The notes: generated by a model not told the origin, from the sequence alone. 64,000 nucleotides of DNA from Aureliella sp046290675 (GCA_046290675.1 JBKAHA010000016.1:1-64000), one strand, 5' to 3'; positions 8,785-19,006 are shown, numbered from the stretch's first letter. Program-made: numbers and translations.

Positions 8785-9774
8785 CTAAAAAGTCGGCGAG
8801 GAAGGCAGCCGCATCCCTAGGTGCAAACCTAGTGCTGCGAGCTTTTCGCGGACCTCAGTAAGTGTTGTTTCACCAAAATTGCGAATCTCAAGCAGCTGAT
8901 CTTCGTTTCGCTGGACAAGCTCACGGATCAGGTGAATCCCTTCACTCTCCAGGCAATTCGCTGCTCGGACACTCAGTCGCAGGTCTGCAACTGGTGTGTT
9001 CAGCTTGGCTTCTAACTGAGCTTCGGCTGATCCGGGTCCACCACGTGCTGTAGCGTGAACTTGCTGTCCAAGTTCGGTGTACTGAACGAACGGATTGAGG
9101 TGCTTGCGGAAAATTTTCGCCGCTTCAACGAGGGCCATTTCAGGTCCAACGGACCCATCTGTCCAAATCTCGAGATTGAGCTTGTCGTAATTCGTCTTCT
9201 GACCCACCCGCGTTTCCTCGACGTCGTACCGAACGCGAGCGACTGGGCTGAAAACGGCATCGACCGGGATGATCCCGATTTCGTGATCTCGAGTGCTGTG
9301 CTCCGTCGACGGCACATAACCACGACCGTTCTCAACAACCATTTCCATTACGAATGGGACGTCGTCAGTCAGAGTCGCCAGAACGTGGTGCTTATTAATG
9401 ACCTCAACGTCTGCATCCGTCTGTACATCTTCACCCGTGATCACGCCTGCGCTTGAACGCTCGACGGTGATGACCCGGGTGGAGTCGCTATGGTTCTTCA
9501 CAACCAACGACTTCACGTTCAGGACGATATCAGTGACGTCCTCAAGAACGCCAGGCAGCGTCGTGAACTCGTGCTGGGCACCGCGGATTTTGATTTGAGT
9601 GATTGCACTGCCTTCCAGACTGGAAAGCAATACACGTCGGAGGCTATTCCCAACGGTGGTTCCAAAGCCGCGCTCGAATGGCTCCGCAGTGAACTTTCCG
9701 TATGTAGGCGACAAAGTATGCTGGTCTGGATGAACCGCGCTGGGAAGTTCCAGCCCACGCCACTTGATGTGCAT
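8785..9774 (-). CDS. rpoA: DNA-directed RNA polymerase subunit alpha
   Basis: 329 aa, normal length. The N-terminal dimerisation domain shows EPFERGFGTTVGNSLRRVLLSS and the C-terminal domain shows NCLESEGIHLIRELVQR and LLEIRNFGETTLTEVREKL, the helix-hairpin region that contacts UP elements and activators. It starts at an ATG at 9774. It lies 82 bases after rpsK; rpsD, which normally sits between the two, is absent. Confidence 0.98.
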   Translation of the reverse strand: MHIKWRGLELPSAVHPDQHTLSPTYGKFTAEPFERGFGTTVGNSLRRVLLSSLEGSAITQIKIRGAQHEFTTLPGVLEDVTDIVLNVKSLVVKNHSDSTRVITVERSSAGVITGEDVQTDADVEVINKHHVLATLTDDVPFVMEMVVENGRGYVPSTEHSTRDHEIGIIPVDAVFSPVARVRYDVEETRVGQKTNYDKLNLEIWTDGSVGPEMALVEAAKIFRKHLNPFVQYTELGQQVHATARGGPGSAEAQLEAKLNTPVADLRLSVRAANCLESEGIHLIRELVQRNEDQLLEIRNFGETTLTEVREKLAALGLHLGMRLPSSPTF

Positions 9775-9856
9775 TTTGCTTGTTTCCTGCTTTGTTTCGT
9801 TGTACGGCAGCGCAATTCACGCTGAGATCATGGCCAAGGCGTATCCCGCAGTGGAA

Positions 9857-10237
9857 TTAGACTCGGCGACGTTTCCGAGGCCGACATCCATTATGCGGAA
9901 TCGGTGTCACGTCCTCGATGAACTTCACGTTCAAGCCTGCGGCCTGAAGCGCCGTGATGGCACTCTCACGACCGGAACCCGGTCCTTTTACTCGGACGTC
10001 TAAGTCCTTCATGCCAAACTTAGCCGCTTTCTCAGCGGCCTGTTGGGCTGCAACCTGTCCAGCAAAAGGGGTGCTCTTACGGCTTCCCTTGAAACCGCAT
10101 GTACCTGCACTCGCCCAGCAAAGCGTGTCACCCTTGGTGTCAGTGATCGTCACTGTCGTGTTGTTGAACGTAGACTGAATGTGAGCGACGCCGGCCGTCA
10201 CATTACGACGTTGCTTTCTTCTCTTAACCTTGGCCAC
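9857..10237 (-). CDS. rpsK: 30S ribosomal protein uS11
   Basis: 126 aa. The conserved core (HIQSTFNNTTVTITD, GFKGSRKSTPFAGQ, GPGSGRESAI, TPIPHNGCRPRKRRRV) identifies uS11, which forms part of the platform of the small subunit near the mRNA exit. It uses a GTG start at 10237. It follows rpsM by 98 bases. Confidence 0.98.
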   Translation of the reverse strand: MAKVKRRKQRRNVTAGVAHIQSTFNNTTVTITDTKGDTLCWASAGTCGFKGSRKSTPFAGQVAAQQAAEKAAKFGMKDLDVRVKGPGSGRESAITALQAAGLNVKFIEDVTPIPHNGCRPRKRRRV

Positions 10238-10335
10238 GGCCGAATCCTCAATTGATCTTGATCATGCAAATATCCGGTAAACGCTTCTGCTGCCACCGGA
10301 GGCATTGGTGTCTCACTAAGCCAACTTGCAATCGA

Positions 10336-10719
10336 CTATCGCAAGTCCTTAACGCCCTTCTTACCGGCAACCGTCTTACGAGGCCCCTTCCGCGTACGAG
10401 CATTCGTACGCGTACGCTGACCACGGACAGGCAGACTCGAACGATGCCGCAGACCGCGGTAGCATCGAATTTCACGAAGTCGGGTTATATTCTGAGTCAC
10501 TGACCTGCGAAGGGGCCCTTCGACGTTGTAGTCACGCTCCAGAAGAGTTGACAATCGACTAAGTTCGTCTTCGTCGAGATCCCGAGCCGACTTGTTCGCA
10601 TCGATGCTTGTCTTAATACAAACCTCACGAGCAACATGCGGACCAACTCCATAGAGGTAGGTCAGCGAAATCGCTACTTTGCGGTCGTTCGGAATGTCCA
10701 CACCGAGTAAACGCGGCAC
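10336..10719 (-). CDS. rpsM: 30S ribosomal protein uS13
   Basis: 127 aa. The sequence begins MPRLLGVDIPNDRKVAISLTY and contains the helix-hairpin region and RCYRGLRHRSSLPVRGQRT with a basic tail, typical of uS13 at the head of the small subunit contacting P-site tRNA. It uses a GTG start at 10719 with an ideal AAGGAG ribosome site six bases upstream. The 138-base gap before it, where infA, rpmJ or map would be expected, contains none of these. Confidence 0.98.
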   Translation of the reverse strand: MPRLLGVDIPNDRKVAISLTYLYGVGPHVAREVCIKTSIDANKSARDLDEDELSRLSTLLERDYNVEGPLRRSVTQNITRLREIRCYRGLRHRSSLPVRGQRTRTNARTRKGPRKTVAGKKGVKDLR

Positions 10720-10857
10720 GGAAAGCTCCTTAAATCATCAGTTTTCGCTTTAATTCCGCGAAGGATATCACGGACTCATCTTTTTTCGGTTCGAATCGAG
10801 TAGTTTATCGAACAAACATCGATGCTGGCAAGCCGTAACGAGGCTTTCATGCTATCT

Positions 10858-11433
10858 CTATTTGCCGACTTTGCTCCCTAGGACCGACTTAATCTGCTCA
10901 AATACCAGATCCGGGTTCTGCATGCCATCTATCGAATGCAAAAGCCCCAGTTCCCGATAGTGTTCCAGGAGCACCGCCGTCTGCTCTCTGTAGATCACCA
11001 ACCTAGCAGCAATCGCCTCGCGGTTGTCATCACCTCGCCCCTCCGCTGCGGCTCTCTCAGTGAGCCGCCTTAGCAGTTCATCTTCGTCTGCAGCAAGTTC
11101 AAGGACAAAATCCAGCCCTTGCCCTCGCTTTTCTAGGTATTCTTCCAACAAGGATGCTTGGACTAGAGTCCTAGGAAATCCATCGAACAGACAACCGGCC
11201 TCACAGTCAGGCTCCTCGAGTCGCTGAGCGACAATCCGCATCACCAAATGGTCTGGGGCCAATTCACCGACATCCAGGTGTTTGGCAACCCATCTTGCCA
11301 AGGCCGAGTCCTGCCCGCGGATATCCCTAAGCATCTGGCCCGTGGATAGCTGCGGGATTCCAAGCCAATCCACCAAGCGTTTGCACTGAGTGCCTTTGCC
11401 AGCTCCCGGAGGCCCGATGAAAACGACTCGCAT
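10858..11433 (-). CDS. adk: Adenylate kinase, short form without LID domain
   Basis: 191 aa. The Walker A loop GPPGAGKGTQ is at residues 7-16, the AMP-binding STGQMLRD near 31-38, and GCLFDGFPRT near 82-91. The LID is reduced to RAAAEGRGDDNREA, without zinc cysteines, so this is the short type similar in build to cytosolic AK1. It converts AMP and ATP to two ADP. Its location between secY and rpsM is common in bacteria, and it starts 32 bases after the secY stop, in the same transcript. Confidence 0.96.
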   Translation of the reverse strand: MRVVFIGPPGAGKGTQCKRLVDWLGIPQLSTGQMLRDIRGQDSALARWVAKHLDVGELAPDHLVMRIVAQRLEEPDCEAGCLFDGFPRTLVQASLLEEYLEKRGQGLDFVLELAADEDELLRRLTERAAAEGRGDDNREAIAARLVIYREQTAVLLEHYRELGLLHSIDGMQNPDLVFEQIKSVLGSKVGK

Positions 11434-11465
11434 ACCAGGCCTTCCGCGCCAGCACGTTGGTCCCG

Positions 11466-12848
<1,383 letters not shown>

Positions 12849-12982
12849 GTGCTCCTACCACGATGAGCATCAGACGACTCAACAGTCAGTCCAATCCTTT
12901 GATGGCCGATGTTGCCCACTGACGATTCGCTTCAAGAAGCGAACACCTTTTAGTAAGGCAAACTCCGGCGCTTCCTGTTCGA

Positions 12983-13480
12983 TTACTTCTTCTCTGCACG
13001 CAAAGCCGCAACCCGTTCTTGCGGGGTTCGCTTCACTGGAACTTCCTCGACGCTACCGCCAGCCGCCGCGATCTTTTGCTTGGCTGAAGCCGAGTAGCGA
13101 TGAACGGCGACCTTCAGTGCTTTATCGATCTCACCGTCACCTAGGATCTTAATCGCATCACAGCGCTTCTTGACAAGACCCTTCTCGCGGAGCGATGCTG
13201 GAGTCACTTCCTCACCAGCTTCGTATGCGTCGGAGATATCGCACACGTTCAGAGAAATGACTGTCAGGGCGAAGCGGTTGTTAAAACCTCGCTTTGGAAT
13301 CCGGCGCATCATTGGAAGGTCTTCACCGACCTTACCGGGATGCTGTGAGAAACCGCGACGGGATTTCTGACCGTCTTGTCCTCGTCCCGCAGTCTTGCCC
13401 TGTCCAGAAGCAGGTCCACGACCGATACGCTTCTTGCGACGGTGCTTTTGGATGCCTTGATTGACTTGATCTAGTCTCAT
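12983..13480 (-). CDS. rplO: 50S ribosomal protein uL15
   Basis: 165 aa. The glycine/arginine-rich start (KKRIGRGPASGQGKTAGRGQDGQKSRRG) is characteristic of uL15, which threads into 23S rRNA. Its ATG overlaps the rpsE stop codon as ATGA, so the two are translationally coupled. The direct overlap leaves no room for rpmD (uL30), which normally lies between rpsE and rplO. Confidence 0.98.
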   Translation of the reverse strand: MRLDQVNQGIQKHRRKKRIGRGPASGQGKTAGRGQDGQKSRRGFSQHPGKVGEDLPMMRRIPKRGFNNRFALTVISLNVCDISDAYEAGEEVTPASLREKGLVKKRCDAIKILGDGEIDKALKVAVHRYSASAKQKIAAAGGSVEEVPVKRTPQERVAALRAEKK

Positions 13481-13965
13481 GACAGGGACACTCCACGCAG
13501 TCTTTCAATGTCTTCTCGAGTTCGCAGCTTACTCAACGCATCGAACGTTGCCTTCACCAAAACGGAAGGGTTGTTGGAACTGAAACTCTTGGTCAGGATA
13601 TTTTGAATGCCTGCCGCCTCGCATACTGCACGTACGGCTGGGCCAGCGATGATACCGGTACCGGCATTGGCTGGAACAAGGACAACCTTGGCAGCACCGT
13701 ACTCGCCAATCACTTGGTGCGGGATACTTCCCTCGATGAGCGGTACTTCCATCATTGCACGGTTGGCTTGCTTCTGCGCCTTCTGGACGCTTGGCGGGAC
13801 TTCGTTGGCTTTTCCGTAACCGTAGCCAACTTTACCCTTGCCATCGCCAACGACGACGAGAGCAGCAAAGCTGAAGCGACGTCCACCTTTGACGACCGCC
13901 GCACAGCGTTTGATTTTCAGGACTCGTTCGATGGAGCCATCGTTACTTTGTTCTGCAGTTGCCAC
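13477..13965 (-). CDS. rpsE: 30S ribosomal protein uS5
   Basis: 162 aa. It contains the double-stranded RNA-binding N-domain (RRFSFAALVVVGDGKGKVGYG, YGKANEVPPSVQKA) and the C-domain (VLVPANAGTGIIAGPAVRAV, GIQNILTKSFSSNN). uS5 helps set translational accuracy at the neck of the small subunit. It overlaps rplO by 4 nt. Confidence 0.98.
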   Translation of the reverse strand: MATAEQSNDGSIERVLKIKRCAAVVKGGRRFSFAALVVVGDGKGKVGYGYGKANEVPPSVQKAQKQANRAMMEVPLIEGSIPHQVIGEYGAAKVVLVPANAGTGIIAGPAVRAVCEAAGIQNILTKSFSSNNPSVLVKATFDALSKLRTREDIERLRGVSLS

Positions 13966-14003
13966 GGATTTGGCACTCCGATCTCATACTCTTGTCGAAT
14001 GAA

Positions 14004-14366
14004 TTAAAACTCGAGGCCACCTTCTCGGGCCGCATCTGCAAACGCAGCGACTCGACCGTGGTACTTGCATGTCCCACGATCCAATTTAACCGTTTTGACG
14101 CCTGCTGCGACCGCTTTCTCGGCGATTGCTTTACCGACAGCAACAGCAGAGTCGCAATTGCCCCCGTTACTGATCGACAAAGTCGAGTCGAGCGTCGAAG
14201 CCGAAGCTATCGTCACTCCCTTCTCGTCGTCAATCAACTGGCAGGAGAAATGCTTCAGTGAGCGTTTGACACACAACCGTGGTCTTTCGGCATCACCACG
14301 CAGTTTATTCCGCACGCGGAAGGAACGACGCTTTCGCTGATTGTTGATGATCTTTTTGAGCTTCAC
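14004..14366 (-). CDS. rplR: 50S ribosomal protein uL18
   Basis: About 120 aa from a GTG start at 14366, which gives the family-like N-terminus (V)KLKKIINNQRKRRSFRVRNKLRG. An ATG at 14411 in the same frame would add 15 residues with no similarity to the family; neither has a strong ribosome site. RPRLCVKRSLKHFSCQLIDD and FDRGTCKYHGRVAAFAD-like C-terminal residues mark uL18, which binds 5S rRNA with uL5. It sits between rplF and rpsE. Confidence 0.93.
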   Translation of the reverse strand: MKLKKIINNQRKRRSFRVRNKLRGDAERPRLCVKRSLKHFSCQLIDDEKGVTIASASTLDSTLSISNGGNCDSAVAVGKAIAEKAVAAGVKTVKLDRGTCKYHGRVAAFADAAREGGLEF

Positions 14367-14448
14367 AACTATCTCACTTAATCCAAATCGGTCGGACCAC
14401 CTAAAGGCCAACCACTCAGCTGAAACCGCAATGTGTACTGATCTGGGC

Positions 14449-14991
14449 TTAGGTAGCCGACTTACCAGGCTTCAGCTTCACTTGCTCGTCTTGGTAACGG
14501 ATCCCCTTGCCCTTGTAAGGCTCGGGCTTTCTTAACGCTCTAACCTCGGCAGCGAATTGGCCGACCTTCTGCTTGTCGCACCCTTGAACCACGATGTGAG
14601 TCTGGTCCGGACACGTGACGTTCAAGCCTTCCGGGATCTGCTTCTTCAACTCGTTGGCGTAGCCAACTCGCAATTGCAGCTCTTTTCCTTGCACGGCCGC
14701 AATGTAGCCAACTCCGACCACTTCGAGCTTGCGCTCGTAGCCTTCCTTGACACCGAAGACCATATTGTTGATCACAGCTCGTGTCAGACCATGGAGTTCT
14801 CGAGCAGTCCGGTCGTCGTTGGCTCGAGTCACGGATACCGTGCGCCCCTCGTCACCAACTTCAACGGTCACTTCCGGGCGATGCTCAAAATGCAACTCGC
14901 CCTTAGGCCCTTTTACGCTAACAGTGCGGTCCTTGACGCTGACATCTACGCCGTCGATGACGTCAACAGGCTTTCTTCCAATTCGTGACAT
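14449..14991 (-). CDS. rplF: 50S ribosomal protein uL6
   Basis: 180 aa. It starts MSRIGRKPVDV and ends with PEPYKGKGIRYQDE...LKPGKSA, the signature of bacterial uL6 near the factor-binding site. Two repeated alpha/beta domains are visible. Followed by rplR after a gap of about 80 bases (or 37 if the longer rplR start is used). Confidence 0.98.
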   Translation of the reverse strand: MSRIGRKPVDVIDGVDVSVKDRTVSVKGPKGELHFEHRPEVTVEVGDEGRTVSVTRANDDRTARELHGLTRAVINNMVFGVKEGYERKLEVVGVGYIAAVQGKELQLRVGYANELKKQIPEGLNVTCPDQTHIVVQGCDKQKVGQFAAEVRALRKPEPYKGKGIRYQDEQVKLKPGKSAT

Positions 14992-15035
14992 GGCTCAACT
15001 ATGTTTCTCAGAATGACGAACAGACGCGTTCGGAC

Positions 15036-15431
15036 CTAGCAAACCTCGCAAATGATCTCGCCGCCAATGTTCTGTTGGCGAGCCTCGCGATCACTGACAA
15101 CACCCTTGCTGGTGCTGATGATCGAAATCCCGAGACCATTCAAAACAGGACGCAGATCGCGGCCCTTGCTGAAAACTCGTCGACCGGGTTTGCTTACACG
15201 CTGCAATTGCTGGATTACTCGCTCACCATTGGGGCCGTACTTCAATTCAATCCGAAGATTACCCACGGGCTCTCCTTCGATTTCCTTGTAGTCCCAGATA
15301 TAGCCTTCCCGCTTCAGTACTTCGGCAACGCCACGCTTCACTCGCGACATTGGAATGTCCACATGAGGACGCTCCACACGCACTGCGTTTCTGATTCGAG
15401 TCAGCATGTCGGCGATAGGGTCGGTCATCAT
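15036..15431 (-). CDS. rpsH: 30S ribosomal protein uS8
   Basis: 131 aa. MTDPIADMLTRIRNAVRVERPHVDIPMS at the N-terminus and GLGISIISTSKGVVSDREARQ at the C-terminus are typical of uS8, which binds central-domain 16S rRNA and in other bacteria represses the spc operon. No obvious S8 target hairpin was identified here. Confidence 0.98.
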   Translation of the reverse strand: MMTDPIADMLTRIRNAVRVERPHVDIPMSRVKRGVAEVLKREGYIWDYKEIEGEPVGNLRIELKYGPNGERVIQQLQRVSKPGRRVFSKGRDLRPVLNGLGISIISTSKGVVSDREARQQNIGGEIICEVC

Positions 15432-15511
15432 CGCGTTTAATGTCCCTTTTCACTACATCAATGACCCATTTAAGGGTCTAAGTACCGTTAACGCACCAGC
15501 AGTTGGAAACT

Positions 15512-15697
15512 CTACCAGCTTGCTTTTCGAACACCTGGGATCAATCCCTTGTCTGCCAATTCTCGAAAGCAGATTCGGCAGATGCCAAACTTTCGATAAA
15601 CGGCGCGAGGTCGACCACACAGCTTGCAGCGATTTTCCCTGCGTACGGAGAACTTCGGGGTCCGATTTGCTTTTGCGATCTTGCTCTTACTGGCCAC
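15512..15697 (-). CDS. rpsN: 30S ribosomal protein uS14, zinc type
   Basis: 61 aa, the short type. Four cysteines in CKLCGRP and CRICFRE form the zinc ribbon. The C-terminal RELADKGLIPGVRKASW is diagnostic of uS14. It lies between rplE and rpsH as in most spc operons. Confidence 0.97.
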   Translation of the reverse strand: MASKSKIAKANRTPKFSVRRENRCKLCGRPRAVYRKFGICRICFRELADKGLIPGVRKASW

Positions 15698-15764
15698 TGA
15701 TTCGTTATCCGGTTTTCAAAATATCTCGTTTAGGTCGTCTGCTACAACTGTTCCACTCGGTGAA

Positions 15765-16325
15765 CTAAGCCGCGGGGGTCTTAGCCGCGCGGAAAGGCAT
15801 CCCGAAGAGCTCAAGCAAAAGCAGCCCATCTTCGTTCGACTGTGCGGTTGTGCAGATGGTGATATTCATTCCCTGTGGCTTCGTGAACTTATCAGGATTC
15901 AACTCAGGGAAAACCAACTGCTCCGAAAGGCTTAGGCTGTAATTGCCGTTTCCATCGAAGGCCTTACGGCTGACACCACGAAAGTCACGTACTCGAGGAA
16001 GCACAATGCTTAAAAGGCGATCCAGGAACTCGTACATTCTCTGGCGACGTAGAGTTACCTTACAACCAATTGCCATGCCTTCACGTAGCTTGAAACCGGC
16101 AATCGACTTGCGAGCCAGAGTGTGAACTGGCTTTTGCCCAGCTAGCTGCGTCAACGCATCATACGCTAGTTCCAGGTTCTTCTTGTCCGCGATCGCCGAA
16201 CCGACGCCCATGTTGATCACGATCTTGGTGATCTTTGGAATCGCCATTGGATTCTTGATCTCCAATCGCTTTGCCAGCTCGGCGCGAATGTTTTGTTCGT
16301 ATGATTCTTGTAAGCGAGGGGCCAT
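15765..16325 (-). CDS. rplE: 50S ribosomal protein uL5
   Basis: 186 aa. NPMAIPKITKIVINMGVGSA, ARKSIAGFKLREGMAIGCKVTLR and FPELNPDKFTKPQGMNITI are family signatures. uL5 binds 5S rRNA at the central protuberance. Follows rplX by 64 bases. Confidence 0.98.
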   Translation of the reverse strand: MAPRLQESYEQNIRAELAKRLEIKNPMAIPKITKIVINMGVGSAIADKKNLELAYDALTQLAGQKPVHTLARKSIAGFKLREGMAIGCKVTLRRQRMYEFLDRLLSIVLPRVRDFRGVSRKAFDGNGNYSLSLSEQLVFPELNPDKFTKPQGMNITICTTAQSNEDGLLLLELFGMPFRAAKTPAA

Positions 16326-16389
16326 TTTCGGTTCAGCCTAAACTGTCTTGATCTTGTACTGTCTCAATTACCTAAGCTAGGGCTGGTTC

Positions 16390-16749
16390 CTAGCTCGCGT
16401 AGCGTGGCTTGGGTGGGGAGATAACTCCTAAAGAAGCACCGCTACTCTTCGCGTATCGCTCTTTGCTTCCATCTTTTAAGTAGCGAACACCAACTCGGGT
16501 TCTCTTCCCGCTCTGTGGGCAAAGCAGCATAACATTGCTCGCGTGGATCGGCATTTCTTTGCTCAATCGGCCACCCTGTGGGTTCTTCTGGCTGCGACGA
16601 ACGTGCTTGTAAACTTTGTTTACGCCTTCGACGATGACCTTGTGGTTATCGCGATCCACCTTGAGAACCTTACCTTTGGATCCCTTATCCACACCGGAGA
16701 TAACCAGGACTTCGTCGTCTTCTCGAATCAACATCTTATTTTCTTCCAC
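16390..16749 (-). CDS. rplX: 50S ribosomal protein uL24
   Basis: 119 aa, or 114 if the second Met is used. The KOW motif is seen in DDEVLVISGVDKGSKGKVLKVDRD near the N-terminus, followed by GVNKVYKHVRRSQKNPQGG and IHASNVMLLCPQSGKRTRVG. uL24 initiates 50S assembly. The C-terminus carries about 15 additional residues (GASLGVISPPKPRYAS). Confidence 0.97.
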   Translation of the reverse strand: MEENKMLIREDDEVLVISGVDKGSKGKVLKVDRDNHKVIVEGVNKVYKHVRRSQKNPQGGRLSKEMPIHASNVMLLCPQSGKRTRVGVRYLKDGSKERYAKSSGASLGVISPPKPRYAS

Positions 16750-16792
16750 CTTGTTTGGTCACTGCTCGCTGATCGACTCAAACTTACAACGA

Positions 16793-17161
16793 TCAAACAA
16801 CCTCGCTCGCCAGGCTCACGATCTTCATAAACTTCCGCTCACGCAGCTCCCGAGCTACGGCTCCGAAAATACGTGTCCCGCGTGGATTAGCGTCTTTATC
16901 CACTAGAACCACTGCATTACTGTCGAAACGAATGTAGCTACCGTCAGGTCGCCTTGTCGGCTGCTTGCACCGAACAACGACCGCTCTCACGATCGACTTC
17001 TTCTTGACTTCACTGCCAGCTTGAACGGCCTTGACTGAGCAGATGATCACGTCGCCAACACCAGCGTACCGACGTCGGCTTCCGCCAAGCACCTTGATGC
17101 ACATGACTTCCTTTGCACCGCTGTTGTCCGCTACGGCGAGTCGGGTTTCCTGCTGAATCAT
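16793..17161 (-). CDS. rplN: 50S ribosomal protein uL14
   Basis: 122 aa, exact family length. MIQQETRLAVADNSGAKEVM, KAVVVRCKQPTRR-like and NPRGTRIFGAVARELRERKFMKIVSLASEV are diagnostic. It sits at the subunit interface. Followed by rplX after 43 bases. Confidence 0.98.
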   Translation of the reverse strand: MIQQETRLAVADNSGAKEVMCIKVLGGSRRRYAGVGDVIICSVKAVQAGSEVKKKSIVRAVVVRCKQPTRRPDGSYIRFDSNAVVLVDKDANPRGTRIFGAVARELRERKFMKIVSLASEVV

Positions 17162-17223
17162 TGTCTCAAGTATTCAAAAAAGGGTTCAATCAGCTGCCAC
17201 TGAGGTCATTCGGAGCTTGACGT

Positions 17224-17592
17224 CTATTCCGAAGCGGTTTCCTCGGCGGCTTCCTCATCCGAGTTCTCGCCAGCAAGGTCGTCAATCATCTCTGATTGCT
17301 CATTTCCCTGAGCTCGTCTTGCTGCACGCAGCGCGGAGATATCGACTTCGGTACTCTTCTCAACAACTCGCAGCAGTTTCCATCTCTTTAGGCGACTTAG
17401 CGGCCGACTTTCTTGGATCTCAACGCGATCACCGACGCCGGATTCATTGTTCTCATCGTGAACGTGACAGACCGTGCGTCGCTTCACGAATTTACCGTAC
17501 TTCGGGTGACGAACCGTCCGGTTAATCTCAACGCGGCGTGTCTTTGAAGCTTTGTCACTGGTGACTACGCCAATCGCAACTCTTGCAGGCAT
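17224..17592 (-). CDS. rpsQ: 30S ribosomal protein uS17, with acidic C-terminal extension
   Basis: 122 aa against the usual 80-90. The OB-fold core (GVVTSDKASKTRRVEI, HPKYGKFVKRRTVCHVHDE, GDRVEIQESRPLSRLKRWKLLRVVE) is complete by about residue 82. The remaining 40 residues form an extension ending in an acidic run (GENSDEEAAEETASE). The tail resembles in character that of bL17 in the same operon. Confidence 0.97.
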   Translation of the reverse strand: MPARVAIGVVTSDKASKTRRVEINRTVRHPKYGKFVKRRTVCHVHDENNESGVGDRVEIQESRPLSRLKRWKLLRVVEKSTEVDISALRAARRAQGNEQSEMIDDLAGENSDEEAAEETASE

Positions 17593-17628
17593 CTTTGTCT
17601 CGTTCTCTCTACAACCTAATAACTTGAA

Positions 17629-17832
17629 TTAAGCCTGCTCTTTGGCCTTCAGACGTTCAGTCTGCAGCGTTTTAACCTGGGCAATCAAACGCCGGTTTCG
17701 TCGCTTCTCGGAGGGCGATTCCAGCTTCTCCGTTTGCGATTTCACACGTAGCCGGAACAACTGATTGGCAGCGTCTTTCGCCGTCAGCTCGAGTTGCTCG
17801 TCACTCATCTCGCGTAATTCGCTAATATCCAT
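17629..17832 (-). CDS. rpmC: 50S ribosomal protein uL29
   Basis: 67 aa, helical hairpin. It starts MDISELREMSDEQLELTAKD and contains NQLFRLRVKSQTEKLESPSEKR, typical of uL29 near the exit tunnel, where it contacts SRP and trigger factor. Between rplP and rpsQ as usual. Confidence 0.96.
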   Translation of the reverse strand: MDISELREMSDEQLELTAKDAANQLFRLRVKSQTEKLESPSEKRRNRRLIAQVKTLQTERLKAKEQA

Positions 17833-17871
17833 TTTCTCAACCGCTTAATTCATTCTCGGCTAGCACCAGCA

Positions 17872-18288
17872 CTACGCTGGGCGTCGCTTAACCAGACGAA
17901 CAGGAACCGGCATCTTCGCCGCCAGACGCGCGAAGCAGACTTTCGCTTGCTGTTCGCTAACTCCTGCCAATTCGTAAAGCACTGTTCCCGGCTTAATCAC
18001 CGCGACCCACGCTTCAGGCTCCCCTTTACCTTTACCCATTCGAGTTTCCAAAGGCTTCGAGGAGATTGGTTTATCAGGGAAGATCCGAATGTAGAGCCGA
18101 CCCTCTCCGCGGACATATTGCTGTGCAGCGATACGTCCTGCTTCGATAGTGCGTGCCCGAATCCAGCCGCCCTGCGTAGCCTGCAGTCCAAAATCGCCGA
18201 AGACGACTTTGTTACCGCGAGTCGCATTACCTTTTATACGACCTCTTTGGCTTTTTCGATGCTTGACCCGCTTGGGCATCAACGCCAT
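17872..18288 (-). CDS. rplP: 50S ribosomal protein uL16
   Basis: 138 aa. MPKRVKHRKSQRGRIKGNATRG follows a three-residue N-terminal lead (MAL). KPISSKPLETRMGKGKGEPEAWVAV is the conserved central loop. The ATG at 18288 has a GGGAG ribosome site about 9 bases upstream; an ATG at 18279 gives the classical N-terminus. Either way the first 50-60 bases of this gene lie inside the end of rpsC in another frame. Confidence 0.97.
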   Translation of the reverse strand: MALMPKRVKHRKSQRGRIKGNATRGNKVVFGDFGLQATQGGWIRARTIEAGRIAAQQYVRGEGRLYIRIFPDKPISSKPLETRMGKGKGEPEAWVAVIKPGTVLYELAGVSEQQAKVCFARLAAKMPVPVRLVKRRPA

Positions 18289-18949
18289 CGTTTGAGTCTC
18301 CCGCGTAAGAACCCTGATTTACCCACACTTGTATTCCAAGATTTCCCTGCGGCGTTGTCGCCTCGGAGAAACCGTAATCGATCTTCGCTTGGATCGTGCT
18401 CAGCGGCAGCGAACCAGCACTAGCCTTCTCTCGGCGTGCCATTTCCGCACCACCAAGGCGTCCAGCCAACTGGACCTTGATGCCCTTCGCACCGGCGTCC
18501 ATCGTTTGTTCTAGAGCACGCTTCATGGTACGACGGAAATTCGCCCGCTTCATCAACTGCTGAGCGATGTCATCTGCGACCAACTGAGCCTGAAGCTCAG
18601 GGCGTGCCACCTCTTCGATCTTCAAATTGACTCGACGTCCGATCAGCGATTGCAGCTCTTCCTGCAGCTTCTCGACATCTTGCCCTTTCTTACCAATGAT
18701 CAAACCAGGACGAGCGACGAAAAGCATCACTCGAACTTCGTCTCGTGTTCGCTCGATCTCAATGCGATCGATTCCCGCGTTGCGATACTGCTGGCGGAAT
18801 CGTCCGTCCGGATGGTTGCGAATGAACTTCCGAACCTTCTGGTCTTCCACCAGTAGCTCTGCAAATTCCTGCTTCGAGGCATACCAGCGGCTCTTCCATC
18901 CGACGACGACGCCAGTTCGAAAACCAACTGGATTAACCTTCTGTCCCAT
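18227..18949 (-). CDS. rpsC: 30S ribosomal protein uS3
   Basis: 240 aa. MGQKVNPVGFRTGVVVGWKSRWYA, the KH domain (MLFVARPGLIIGKKGQDVEKL) and GLGIQVW-like C-domain (ATTPQGNLGIQVWVNQGS) identify uS3, which shapes the mRNA entry tunnel. About 22 basic residues beyond the core (ending ASKKPKRSYKR) are encoded by DNA that also encodes the start of uL16 in a shifted frame, an overlap of 62 bases. Confidence 0.97.
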   Translation of the reverse strand: MGQKVNPVGFRTGVVVGWKSRWYASKQEFAELLVEDQKVRKFIRNHPDGRFRQQYRNAGIDRIEIERTRDEVRVMLFVARPGLIIGKKGQDVEKLQEELQSLIGRRVNLKIEEVARPELQAQLVADDIAQQLMKRANFRRTMKRALEQTMDAGAKGIKVQLAGRLGGAEMARREKASAGSLPLSTIQAKIDYGFSEATTPQGNLGIQVWVNQGSYAGDSNDGVDAQAGQASKKPKRSYKR

Positions 18950-19006
18950 ATCAACTGCTCGCTAATTAACTATTTGTTGAGCGTGTACTTATGATTCCGT
19001 AGGCAA

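Noticed and set aside
10786..10805. GGTTCGAATC resembling a tRNA T-loop in the adk-rpsM gap
   Set aside because: The flanking bases do not form the T-stem, and no acceptor or anticodon stem is present.
10720..10857. Possible rpmJ (bL36) or infA in the adk-rpsM gap
   Set aside because: The only ATG-led frame is 24 codons (MKASLRLASIDVCSIN...) with no bL36 cysteine pattern.
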